This document shows, piece by piece, positions 19,614-27,000 of a stretch of DNA of 43,038 bases; the stretch's first letter is position 1; every line of letters starts with the position of its first letter. Both the position numbers and the translations under genes were made by a program. The notes beneath the pieces were generated by a model that saw only the letters and a program-made list of their open reading frames with translations, made no database searches and was not told the origin of the DNA. Source of the DNA: an uncultured Pelagibacteraceae bacterium (GTDB lineage Bacteria > Pseudomonadota > Alphaproteobacteria > Pelagibacterales > Pelagibacteraceae); the NCBI GenBank assembly GCA_902629285.1, contig CACOQN010000013.1, positions 1 to 43,038 on the forward strand. The letters are read 5' to 3'.

Positions 19614-20591
19614 AATTTTATTTAAAGGACTAACTTCTCCAATTTTAAAAGTAATAGCATCACTTTTCTTATATCCGTAATTTTCAGCATTATCTTTAAA
19701 TCTGATTGGAGGTTCCATAATTGGCTCAAATGATAAAACAAATGTTCCCCAATGCATTCCAAGCACTTTTTTACTTTTTAAATCTTGTGCAACATTCAAT
19801 GCTTCCTCTGGTGTAGTGTGATAGATAGTTTTATCAAACATTGGTTTAAAATTATAAGCCCCAATATTAATCATTGTGAGATCTATTGGACCATATTTTA
19901 TACCTAACTCTTTGTAGATTTCTCCATATCCTGTATCACATGCAAATAAAATTTTCTTATTTTTATATTGTATTAAAAAATTACCCCACAACGTTCTATT
20001 TGTATCTGTTAAACTTCTCTTTGACCAATGAATTGCTGGAAGCAAAGTGATTTTTAGATTCTCATTTATAATTTTTTGATCATACCAATCCATTTCGTTT
20101 ACATCTTTGTATCTTTTAAAATATTTACCAAGATTTAGTGGCGTTAATACTTTTGCATCCTTAAAAGGAAAATTTCTGATGGTTGACATATCTTGATGAT
20201 CATAATGATTATGAGTTAGTAAAAATATATCTGTTTTAGGTGTCTCATTTAATTTTATAGCAGGATTAACAAATCTTTTTGGACCAAATATTAGTGGTCC
20301 AGCATTTTTAGAAAATACAGGATCTGTTATAATTGTAGTTTCTCCTAATTTAATAAGGAATGTTGCGTGACCTATCCAAGCAATATAATCATCATCTTTA
20401 TATTTTTCTAAGTTTGCTAAGACTTTAGCTTTCTCAACCACATGTTCTCTGGGATAAGATAAATTAACTTTTTTTCTTAATTTACTAAAAGTTCTATAAG
20501 AAAATTTTCTTGGACTAGATATTATTACCGGAGATCCTTTTGGGTTTCTAAAAGTACCATCTGGTAAATGATGGTAAGGTCTCTCTTTCAT
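19608..20591 (-). CDS. MBL-fold metal-dependent hydrolase (NAPE-PLD/UlaG-like)
   Basis: A 327-residue metallo-beta-lactamase-fold enzyme. The zinc motif HNHYDHQD is at 127-134; WIGHATFLIKLGETTIITDP precedes it, and ALHWG-type segments follow (LPAIHWSKRS, FACDTGYG, LGMHWGTF). This layout fits the NAPE-phospholipase-D/UlaG-like branch, which hydrolyses phosphodiesters or lactones. No signal peptide is seen. It is the last gene of a minus-strand run SDR, PQQ dehydrogenase, MBL-fold with gaps of one base. Substrate unknown. Confidence 0.9.
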   Translation of the reverse strand: MKERPYHHLPDGTFRNPKGSPVIISSPRKFSYRTFSKLRKKVNLSYPREHVVEKAKVLANLEKYKDDDYIAWIGHATFLIKLGETTIITDPVFSKNAGPLIFGPKRFVNPAIKLNETPKTDIFLLTHNHYDHQDMSTIRNFPFKDAKVLTPLNLGKYFKRYKDVNEMDWYDQKIINENLKITLLPAIHWSKRSLTDTNRTLWGNFLIQYKNKKILFACDTGYGEIYKELGIKYGPIDLTMINIGAYNFKPMFDKTIYHTTPEEALNVAQDLKSKKVLGMHWGTFVLSFEPIMEPPIRFKDNAENYGYKKSDAITFKIGEVSPLNKIL

Positions 20592-20592
20592 A

Positions 20593-21660
20593 TTATTTTT
20601 GTTTATCCATTAACCACAAGCCATTTCCTGCAAGAAAATAAATTTTTCCATTAATTGGGTGTACTTGAATATCTCTAATTCTTCCAATTTTGTCTTTGAA
20701 AATAATTGTTTCTTCTACCTTTGATAAATTTTGAAAGTTTAATTTTCTCATTGATTTATCTTTTAAAGAAGTGATAAGAGCTTGACCGTTCCACTCTTTG
20801 AACTCATTTCCTTCATAAATAGTTATTGCACTAGTAGCTATTGAAGGAACCCAGTATTGTATTGCCTTTGTAAATCCTGGTTTCCATTTAGGTCCTATCT
20901 TTGATCCTGAATAATTTGTGCCACCCCAACCTAGAATTTTCCAACCATAATTTCCCCCCTTTTTCACTTCACCAAACCAATCACCACCTTTTGCACCGTG
21001 ATTACTGATATAAATTTTTCCATCAAAAGGAGATAAAGTTAAACCTTGGGGATTACGAACACCAATTTGGTAAATTTCTGGCAACCAATTGGATTTACCA
21101 TCAAACTTTGGATTATCTTTTGGGATACTTCCATCAATGTGAATTCTAATTATACTTCCAGCATGTTTTGTTGGATCTTGAGCAATCATTCCTTGTCCTC
21201 TTTCACCTGCAGATGCAAAAAGATAATTATCTTTAATTGCTAGTCTTGATCCAAAATGATAGCCAGATTCTATTGGTGGTTCAGCTTGAAATATATTTTT
21301 AAAATTTAATTTTTTTTTATTTAATTTAGCTTTTGCAATAGAGGTGCTCGTTTTCCAATCACCTCTATTTTCAGAATAAGAAATCCATAAGGTATCGTTT
21401 TGATAAATAATATCTAGTAAACCTCCTTGGCCATGGACAAAATAATTTAAGTTATGCTCAACTTCATAAACTTTTTTAGAAATAATATTTACTATTTTTA
21501 TTTTTCCAGTTTTTTCAGTAATAATTAGCTCTTCATTGTTTATAAAAGATGATCCCCATGGATCATTTAAATCTACTAATTTTTGAAAAGTAAAATTTTC
21601 TGAATAACTTTTTGATGAAAATAAAAAAAAGAAAAATATCGATAAAAAATACTTGATCAC
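20593..21660 (-). CDS. PQQ-dependent sugar dehydrogenase family protein, secreted
   Basis: A beta-propeller protein of the soluble glucose/sorbosone dehydrogenase family, oxidising sugars or aldoses with PQQ in the periplasm. Marks include PWGSSFINNEELIITEKTGK, GERGQGMIAQDPTKHAGSII (residues near 150), GVRNPQGLTLSPFDGKIYIS and GGNYGWKILGWGG. I prefer the GTG at 21660: it gives a compact signal peptide (IKYFLSIFFFFLFSSKSYS) and starts just after the SDR stop. The ATG at 21684 (363 residues) would overlap the SDR gene by 23 bases. No PQQ synthesis genes are in the window, so cofactor origin is open. Confidence 0.87.
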   Translation of the reverse strand: MIKYFLSIFFFFLFSSKSYSENFTFQKLVDLNDPWGSSFINNEELIITEKTGKIKIVNIISKKVYEVEHNLNYFVHGQGGLLDIIYQNDTLWISYSENRGDWKTSTSIAKAKLNKKKLNFKNIFQAEPPIESGYHFGSRLAIKDNYLFASAGERGQGMIAQDPTKHAGSIIRIHIDGSIPKDNPKFDGKSNWLPEIYQIGVRNPQGLTLSPFDGKIYISNHGAKGGDWFGEVKKGGNYGWKILGWGGTNYSGSKIGPKWKPGFTKAIQYWVPSIATSAITIYEGNEFKEWNGQALITSLKDKSMRKLNFQNLSKVEETIIFKDKIGRIRDIQVHPINGKIYFLAGNGLWLMDKQK

Positions 21661-21661
21661 T

Positions 21662-22372
21662 TTATGAAAGCTTAGATCTACCACCGTCTACAGCAATTAT
21701 CTGACCTGTAACCCAAGAGCTGTCTTCTGTCAGCAAGAACTTAGCAAGAGCTGCTGAGTCTTTACCTTCACCTAATCTTTTAAGCGGATGTGCTTTTGCG
21801 ATCCCTTCAGCCAAAGCAGCATTCTTTAACATCGGTTCTGCTATCTTAGATTTTGTTAAACTTGGTGCTACACAATTTACTCTTATGTTTGGTGCAAATT
21901 CAGCCGCAAGAGAGACTGTTAAACCCTCAACAGCCGCTTTAGTTGAAGCTATAATTGCATGATTAGTAAAACCTCTCTGAGCAGCAACAGTTGAAAATAA
22001 TACTATTGAACCTTTATTTTTTTTTAAACTTTCTTGAAATCCTTTGATAGCTTCTACAGCTGAATAAAGATTTAGTTTCATACATTTTTGAAAGTCTTGT
22101 TCGCTTACCATTCTTAGTGGTTTTAGATCAATAGAACCAACACAATAAGCCAGGCCTTTAATTTCAGAAATATCTGCTTTAACTTTTTCAATAAAACCTT
22201 CCTCTAAAACGTCTGCAATAGTATGAGAGCATCCAAGCTTTTCACAGATTGGACTAAGTTCACTTTCATTCCTTGCAACCAAATGAATATCATTTCCAGA
22301 GTTTTTTAATTGTTCAGCCAAACTTGATCCAATAGAACCTGTCGCACCAAAAATTACATATTTTTCTGACAT
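21662..22372 (-). CDS. Short-chain dehydrogenase/reductase family protein lacking the catalytic Tyr
   Basis: A 236-residue Rossmann-fold SDR. The nucleotide loop is GATGSIG (residues 9-15), with N101 (KLNLYS), S127 (VLFSTVAA) and K145 in place. The residue four before the lysine, normally the catalytic tyrosine of YxxxK, is Ile141 (HAIIASTKAAVEG); the codon is ATA. A C-terminal VTGQIIAVDGG is normal. Classical alcohol/ketone chemistry would be impaired, so it may bind a nucleotide or act differently. It is divergent from the photolyase gene across 27 bases, and from family knowledge such SDRs often accompany photolyase genes. Confidence 0.9.
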   Translation of the reverse strand: MSEKYVIFGATGSIGSSLAEQLKNSGNDIHLVARNESELSPICEKLGCSHTIADVLEEGFIEKVKADISEIKGLAYCVGSIDLKPLRMVSEQDFQKCMKLNLYSAVEAIKGFQESLKKNKGSIVLFSTVAAQRGFTNHAIIASTKAAVEGLTVSLAAEFAPNIRVNCVAPSLTKSKIAEPMLKNAALAEGIAKAHPLKRLGEGKDSAALAKFLLTEDSSWVTGQIIAVDGGRSKLS

Positions 22373-22394
22373 AAAAATTTTTATTAGTTATATT
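22366..22394 (+). promoter_or_regulatory. Promoter of the photolyase gene
   Basis: CTGACA at 22366-22371 and TATATT at 22389-22394 with a 17-base spacer, each one mismatch from the sigma-70 consensus. The -35 box overlaps the start of the divergent SDR gene. Initiation about seven bases downstream would fall on the photolyase ATG at 22400, so the message could be leaderless. Confidence 0.5.
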
Positions 22395-22399
22395 TAACT

Positions 22400-23887
22400 A
22401 TGAAGTTATTTTTTATACTTGGTAATCAATTATTTCCAATAAAATACCTTGACCGCTTCAAAAAAGACCACCTGTTTTTTATGGCTGAAGATAAGGGTTT
22501 ATGCACCTATGAAAAGCATCATAAGCAAAAAATTTTATTATTTTTATCCTCAATGCGTTCTTATGCAGATGGGTTAAGAAAAAATAAATTTAAATTAGAT
22601 TATCTTAAAATTGAAGATAAAGAATTTAGTGATGATTATTTAAAAAAACTAAAAAAAACAATTACACAAAAAAAAATAAAAGAAATTTCAAGTTTTGAAG
22701 TAGAGGACAAATCTTTTGAAAAAAAGATTTCACAATTTTTTAAAAAAGAAAAAATAAATTGGAATATTATTCAAACTCCTATGTTTTTAAATTCTAGAGA
22801 AGAATTTAAACATTATTTGTCAAAATCAAAAAAACCATTCATGGCAACCTTTTACAAAGAAGTTAGAAAAAAATCTGGTATATTGATGGGCTCAGATGGT
22901 AATCCTATTGGGGGTAAATGGAGTTTCGATGAAGATAATAGAAACAAACTACCAAAAAATATTTCAATTCCTAAATTTCCAAAAATCAATGAAACTAGTC
23001 ACACAAAAAAATTAAAGCCTATTATTGAAAAGGAATTTAAAAATCATCCTGGAAGTACAGATAATTTTTGGTTCGCAACAGAATACGATGATGTTGTCAA
23101 CCTTTTAAATTTTTTTATAAAAGAAAAATCAAATTTATTTGGCGATTATGAGGATGCTGTTGATCAAAAAGATAATATCTTGTTTCATAGTGCATTAAGT
23201 CCTTACATAAATTTAGGTTTAATAACCCCTGAATTTGTAATTCAAAAAGTTTTAGAATTTCATAAAAAAAATAAAATTAGAATGAATTCTTTAGAAGGTT
23301 ACATTCGTCAAGTAATCGGATGGCGAGAATTTATGCGTGGAATTTATCAGTCGTATTCACAAGAGATTGTAAATGGAAATTTTTTTAAACATAGTAGAAA
23401 AATGAAAAGTTCTTGGTATGAGGGATCAACGGGTCTTCCACCATTGGATTATGCAATTAAAAATGCGGTCAGTCATGCATGGTCACATCATATTGAAAGA
23501 CTAATGATCTTATCAAACATTATGAACCTTTGTGAAATCAAACCATTATTTGTTTATAAGTGGTTTATGGAAATGTTTGCTGACTCTTCAGATTGGGTGA
23601 TGGTTCCAAATATTAGTATGGGGCTATTTAATGATGGAGGAATTTTTGCAACAAAACCTTATATTTGTGGATCAGCATATTTTATGAAAATGATGGATTT
23701 TAAAAAAGGAGAGTGGTGTAACACAATGGATGGTCTTTATTGGAGGTTCATAGACCGAAACAGAAAATTTTTTTTAAAAAATCCTCGTCTATCTATGATG
23801 GTAAGAATATTTGATAAAATGAAATCTGAGAGAAAAAAATTAATTTTATCAGAAGCTGATAAATTTATTAAACAAAATACAATTTGA
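22400..23887 (+). CDS. Cryptochrome/photolyase of the FeS-BCP (photolyase-related, (6-4)) type
   Basis: A 495-residue flavoprotein of the prokaryotic (6-4) photolyase-related group. The N-terminal antenna domain opens with [14 protein letters not shown]. The helical FAD domain has [36 protein letters not shown] and [17 protein letters not shown]. Family members repair (6-4) photoproducts with blue light. The four-cysteine 4Fe-4S site of PhrB/CryB is not intact: the C-terminal half has Cys378, Cys423 and Cys440, without the expected CxxC pair. DUF2256 follows with a one-base stop/start overlap, a known companion of these genes. Substrate class is inferred from family. Confidence 0.93.
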   Translation: MKLFFILGNQLFPIKYLDRFKKDHLFFMAEDKGLCTYEKHHKQKILLFLSSMRSYADGLRKNKFKLDYLKIEDKEFSDDYLKKLKKTITQKKIKEISSFEVEDKSFEKKISQFFKKEKINWNIIQTPMFLNSREEFKHYLSKSKKPFMATFYKEVRKKSGILMGSDGNPIGGKWSFDEDNRNKLPKNISIPKFPKINETSHTKKLKPIIEKEFKNHPGSTDNFWFATEYDDVVNLLNFFIKEKSNLFGDYEDAVDQKDNILFHSALSPYINLGLITPEFVIQKVLEFHKKNKIRMNSLEGYIRQVIGWREFMRGIYQSYSQEIVNGNFFKHSRKMKSSWYEGSTGLPPLDYAIKNAVSHAWSHHIERLMILSNIMNLCEIKPLFVYKWFMEMFADSSDWVMVPNISMGLFNDGGIFATKPYICGSAYFMKMMDFKKGEWCNTMDGLYWRFIDRNRKFFLKNPRLSMMVRIFDKMKSERKKLILSEADKFIKQNTI

Positions 23888-24015
23888 TGAAGAAAGAAAA
23901 TTTACCAACCAAAACTTGTCCAATTTGTAAAAGACCATTTACTTGGCGCAAAAAATGGAAGTTGAACTGGGAGAGAGTAAAATATTGTTCAAAGAAGTGT
24001 TCTAAGCTAAGCTAA
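23887..24015 (+). CDS. DUF2256 zinc-ribbon-like small protein
   Basis: A 42-residue protein starting in TGATG at the photolyase stop. It has two cysteine pairs, CPIC at 11-14 and CSKKC at 34-38, around a basic, tryptophan-rich centre ([18 protein letters not shown]). This is the DUF2256 pattern, often encoded directly after FeS-BCP photolyases. The four cysteines probably hold zinc. Function unknown; help in photolyase action or nucleic-acid contact is plausible but unproven. Its last codons lie in a CTAAG pentamer repeat. Confidence 0.9.
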   Translation: MKKENLPTKTCPICKRPFTWRKKWKLNWERVKYCSKKCSKLS

Positions 24016-24021
24016 GCTTAG
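24002..24021. repeat. CTAAG pentamer repeat with palindrome
   Basis: Three direct copies of CTAAG (24002-24016) followed by its inverse CTTAG (24017-24021). The last ten bases form the perfect palindrome CTAAGCTTAG at 24012-24021. The repeat covers the DUF2256 stop codon and the first base of the GTG start of the amidotransferase gene. It could be a protein site or an RNA hairpin acting on that start. Confidence 0.6.
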
Positions 24022-24740
24022 TGAATATAATAGTATTACAGCATATTAAAATAGAAGACCCAGGTTACATTAAAGATTTAATGTTGGCAGATGGATTTAA
24101 ACTTACCACTATCGAATTAGATGAAGGTGAAAAAATACCAAATGATTTAAGTAAATTTGATGGAATGTTTTGCATGGGAGGTCCAATGGATACTTATATG
24201 GAGCAAGAATATCCTTGGTTAATAGAGGAAAAGAAAAAAATTAAAGAGTTTGTTGTAGATTTAAAAAAACCTTATTTAGGTTTTTGTTTAGGTTGTCAGC
24301 TTTTAGGAGAAGTAGTTGGTGGAAAAGTGGTTAAATCTAATCCAGCTGAAATTGGGATTATGGATATTAATTTCTCTAATAAAAAAGATGAAGATAAATT
24401 ATTTTCGAAATTTCCCAATACGATTAAAAGTTTGCAATGGCATTCTTATGAAGTTCAAGGTATTGAAAATAATAATGATGTAACTTTATTAGCTTCTTCC
24501 CCAATTACCAAGTATCAAATTTTTAAATATCAAAATCATGCTTATGGAATTCAATTTCATATAGAAATAAAAGACACCACAGTGAATGAGTGGGGGTGTG
24601 TTCCAGAATACAAAAAAGCTTTAGAGGATCAGCTTGGTAATGAAGCATTAGAAAAGTTTGATAAATCTGCAAAAGATAACATGAAAGATATGAATAACTA
24701 TTCTACAATCCTTTATGATAATTTTAAAAAACTTTTATGA
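24021..24740 (+). CDS. Class I glutamine amidotransferase-like protein
   Basis: A 239-residue stand-alone GATase1 protein from a GTG start; no ATG fits better and the sequence NIIVLQHIKIEDPGY is a proper start. The nucleophile is Cys89 in GFCLGCQLLGE, preceded by GMFCMGGPMDTY. The His/Glu pair is in GIQFHIEI near residue 176. It resembles GuaA-type hydrolases without the synthetase half; such proteins hydrolyse glutamine or gamma-glutamyl compounds. The partner is unknown. It lies in the photolyase transcript and overlaps the next small gene by ATGA. Confidence 0.88.
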   Translation: MNIIVLQHIKIEDPGYIKDLMLADGFKLTTIELDEGEKIPNDLSKFDGMFCMGGPMDTYMEQEYPWLIEEKKKIKEFVVDLKKPYLGFCLGCQLLGEVVGGKVVKSNPAEIGIMDINFSNKKDEDKLFSKFPNTIKSLQWHSYEVQGIENNNDVTLLASSPITKYQIFKYQNHAYGIQFHIEIKDTTVNEWGCVPEYKKALEDQLGNEALEKFDKSAKDNMKDMNNYSTILYDNFKKLL

Positions 24741-24958
24741 ATAACAAAATCTTTGAGTGGGCAGGGGTTATAACTGCAATATTATATTCTTTGTTTGTGG
24801 CTTTAAATATTGGGATTGAGTTTTTTGGTTTCTGTTTATTACTTTTATCTGCAATCTTAATTGGTATTTGGGCATATAGAGGTGGCCATAAAGGAATTTT
24901 ATTTTTACAATTTTTTTATGCTACAGCGGGAATTATAGGTATGGTTCGTTGGTTTTAA
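24737..24958 (+). CDS. Small integral membrane protein, unknown
   Basis: A 73-residue, almost wholly hydrophobic protein with three predicted helices (about 7-23, 27-44, 52-70) and a charged turn, YRGGHKG, between helices two and three. It begins in the ATGA overlap with the amidotransferase. Not recognised; a small transporter fragment-like protein is possible. Its stop shares TTAA (24955-24958) with the stop of the opposing photolyase-like gene. Confidence 0.75.
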   Translation: MNNKIFEWAGVITAILYSLFVALNIGIEFFGFCLLLLSAILIGIWAYRGGHKGILFLQFFYATAGIIGMVRWF

Positions 24959-26091
24959 TTAAAAGTTGAAACAATTTTAGGAATATAATTTTTAAAATTG
25001 AAAAATCCTTTGTTACAGTATTGCCAAGCTAATTGATCAAAATTTCTATATAAAAAATCTATTTTTAGGTTCTTTGAATTTATAAAATCTAAATTTTCAC
25101 CCACCGTTGGATATAAACCACAACAATTTTCGATATTTGTTATTTCATTTATATTTATAATTTGACAATCACTAGATTTATTTTTTAATCTCTGTTCTTG
25201 GTCTTCAATTAACAGAGACTTAAATTTTACTAACTTTTCACTGAGTTTTATCGATCTATTTTCATTACTGTTAGAAACTAAGTAAATTTTTTTAAAGTTG
25301 TTGTCTTTAAAATCAGTGATTTCAAACGACAGATTATTTTCAAAAATTAAAAGATTTTTGTCCTCAATATTTGGTGGGTTATTAAAATCTTGTTTAATTA
25401 TTTGGTAAGATTTTTCAGATACCTTTGGAGGAGCATTTTCATTTAATTTTATGTTTTGAAATCTATTATTGGTGAATTTTTTAATATTCCATTCACTTGC
25501 GAGGTAATGTTTTCCTTGTGTTTGAACGCCCGCAACCCATCGCCAACCGAGAGTATTTGATGCTGCGTCTCCATCGTAAAGATGTTGCATAAAAAATTCT
25601 GCACCCAGTTGCCAAGGCAATTCCAAAGTAAAAATCCAAATACTAGCAAACCACATTCTTGTGTGATTATGTAAATAATTGTTATCTTTAAGTTCTTTTA
25701 CCCACTCATTAAAGCAACTTATGTTTGTTCTTCCCTCAATCGCAGAAAGGTAATCTTGATTGTTTTGAAATTCGTTTTTTGTTTTATTTAATTCTAAAAG
25801 ATAATCTGTCCAAACATTAGGTCTTAGTTCTAACCAACCTTTCCAATAAGTTCGCCAAAGAACTTCTTGGATAAATTTTTCATTTTTTGAGAAAGAAAAT
25901 TTATTAAGTGATTTTTGAATTACTTCTTTTTCATTAATTATTCCATGAGTTATATATGGTGATAAACAAGACACATTTGATCTTTTTTCAGGTCCAAAAT
26001 CAAAGTTTCTTAATCTAGAATATTCTCCAAGATTATTTTCGACAAAATTATCTAATTTATTTAAGGCCTTAGCCCTTGAAGCTTCAAACAT
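24955..26091 (-). CDS. Photolyase-like FAD-binding protein with domains in reverse order
   Basis: A 378-residue protein. Residues ~1-215 match the photolyase FAD-binding helical domain: SPYITHGIINEKEVI, EVLWRTYWKGW, GRTNISCFNEW, NHTRMWF (142-148), ELPWQLGAEFFMQHLYDGD and ASNTLGWRWVAG. The usual N-terminal antenna domain is missing. Instead an alpha/beta-looking domain follows at about 246-378, opening LLIFENNLSFEITDF, which resembles the start of an antenna domain. Similar proteins occur in other alphaproteobacteria but I know no function. It is last in a minus-strand run after a PsiE-like gene (10-base gap) and converges on the forward photolyase operon. Confidence 0.85.
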   Translation of the reverse strand: MFEASRAKALNKLDNFVENNLGEYSRLRNFDFGPEKRSNVSCLSPYITHGIINEKEVIQKSLNKFSFSKNEKFIQEVLWRTYWKGWLELRPNVWTDYLLELNKTKNEFQNNQDYLSAIEGRTNISCFNEWVKELKDNNYLHNHTRMWFASIWIFTLELPWQLGAEFFMQHLYDGDAASNTLGWRWVAGVQTQGKHYLASEWNIKKFTNNRFQNIKLNENAPPKVSEKSYQIIKQDFNNPPNIEDKNLLIFENNLSFEITDFKDNNFKKIYLVSNSNENRSIKLSEKLVKFKSLLIEDQEQRLKNKSSDCQIININEITNIENCCGLYPTVGENLDFINSKNLKIDFLYRNFDQLAWQYCNKGFFNFKNYIPKIVSTFN

Positions 26092-26101
26092 AATTTTTTA
26101 A

Positions 26102-26482
26102 TTATTTTGATTTTTTTTTCTTCAGACCTAGTTTATCACTGTGTCTCAACCTTAAAACAACAATCGCTGCAGCAATTAACAATATAGCAACTGCTTCGTA
26201 CACAAGTGCAGTAGGGTCCATCTCTTTCCCTTGTAGTATAATAAACCGAGCAAGAGCTGTAATTGCTATAAGTAATGGAAGTGTAATACTAATAGACTGT
26301 TGATTCCAAAAAACTCTAACCATAGCTAGTACTTCTAAGTAAAGAAACATTAAAAGTAAATCTGCTAAAGTAACAGATTGGTTAGTGAACATGTTTTTTA
26401 TTTCTATACCAACAGCGATAACTGTACTAACTAAAATAATACACATCAAAGCCAACTGTAAGTTTTTTGTAATATTATCCAT
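26102..26482 (-). CDS. PsiE-family (phosphate-starvation-inducible E) membrane protein
   Basis: A 126-residue four-helix membrane protein with the PsiE pattern: IKNMFTNQSVTLADLLLMFL, YLEVLAMVRVFW, then ITALARFIIL and a last helix with a lysine-rich tail. PsiE in E. coli is induced by phosphate limitation; its action is unknown. It starts two bases after the preceding membrane-protein gene's end and precedes the photolyase-like gene, so the three are one transcript. Confidence 0.85.
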   Translation of the reverse strand: MDNITKNLQLALMCIILVSTVIAVGIEIKNMFTNQSVTLADLLLMFLYLEVLAMVRVFWNQQSISITLPLLIAITALARFIILQGKEMDPTALVYEAVAILLIAAAIVVLRLRHSDKLGLKKKKSK

Positions 26483-26484
26483 AA

Positions 26485-26940
26485 TTAATCTTTACTAAAT
26501 GGTAACCATTTTTCAATGGCTGATTTTAAGGGTCCATCATACGGAATTGAATAAGAATTTGGGTTTGGACTTGTTAAAACTTCTATTCCTTTTGAAAATA
26601 CAAATATAAATACTATTACAAAAACGATTACCATAATTTTAAAAGGATCAAAATTTTTTGTTTGAAAAACACTTGCGGATTTCGCTTCTGCTCTATGGAA
26701 TTGTTTAAAAGTCATGTAGACAGCAAATATTAAACCAACGTGAGCTAAAAAAAGTCCAGCCCATCCAAATGCAAAAGTTGTATATGAAAAAACATATAAA
26801 CTAAAAACTGTAGTCCAAATAAAACTTAAAACTAAAAGTATTTGTAATCTAACTGTTTTGGGAAGTGCACGTAGATCATTTTTACTATCATCAAATAAAA
26901 TATTTGCAGCATCTCTCATCCAATTCTTTATTGATTCCAT
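26485..26940 (-). CDS. Membrane protein of unknown function
   Basis: A 151-residue protein with a soluble N-terminal segment (about 1-28, MESIKNWMRDAANILFDDSK) and three membrane helices (about 31-50, 55-77, 100-121), ending in a short extracytoplasmic tail with SPNPNSYSIPYDGPLK. Family not recognised. It is first in the run with the PsiE-like and photolyase-like genes and comes 60 bases after argG. Confidence 0.78.
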   Translation of the reverse strand: MESIKNWMRDAANILFDDSKNDLRALPKTVRLQILLVLSFIWTTVFSLYVFSYTTFAFGWAGLFLAHVGLIFAVYMTFKQFHRAEAKSASVFQTKNFDPFKIMVIVFVIVFIFVFSKGIEVLTSPNPNSYSIPYDGPLKSAIEKWLPFSKD

Positions 26941-26970
26941 AAGTTGAGGATATAATTTTTAATAATTAAA

Positions 26971-26986
26971 ACAAATGTTAATTTGT
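26971..26986 (-). terminator. Weak hairpin after argG
   Basis: ACAAAT at 26971-26976 and ATTTGT at 26981-26986 form a 6-bp AT-rich stem with a four-base loop. On the minus strand the stem is followed by TTTAATTATT. It is weak but is the only candidate stop signal between argG and the next gene. Confidence 0.25.
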
Positions 26987-27000
26987 CCTAAACTATAGTG

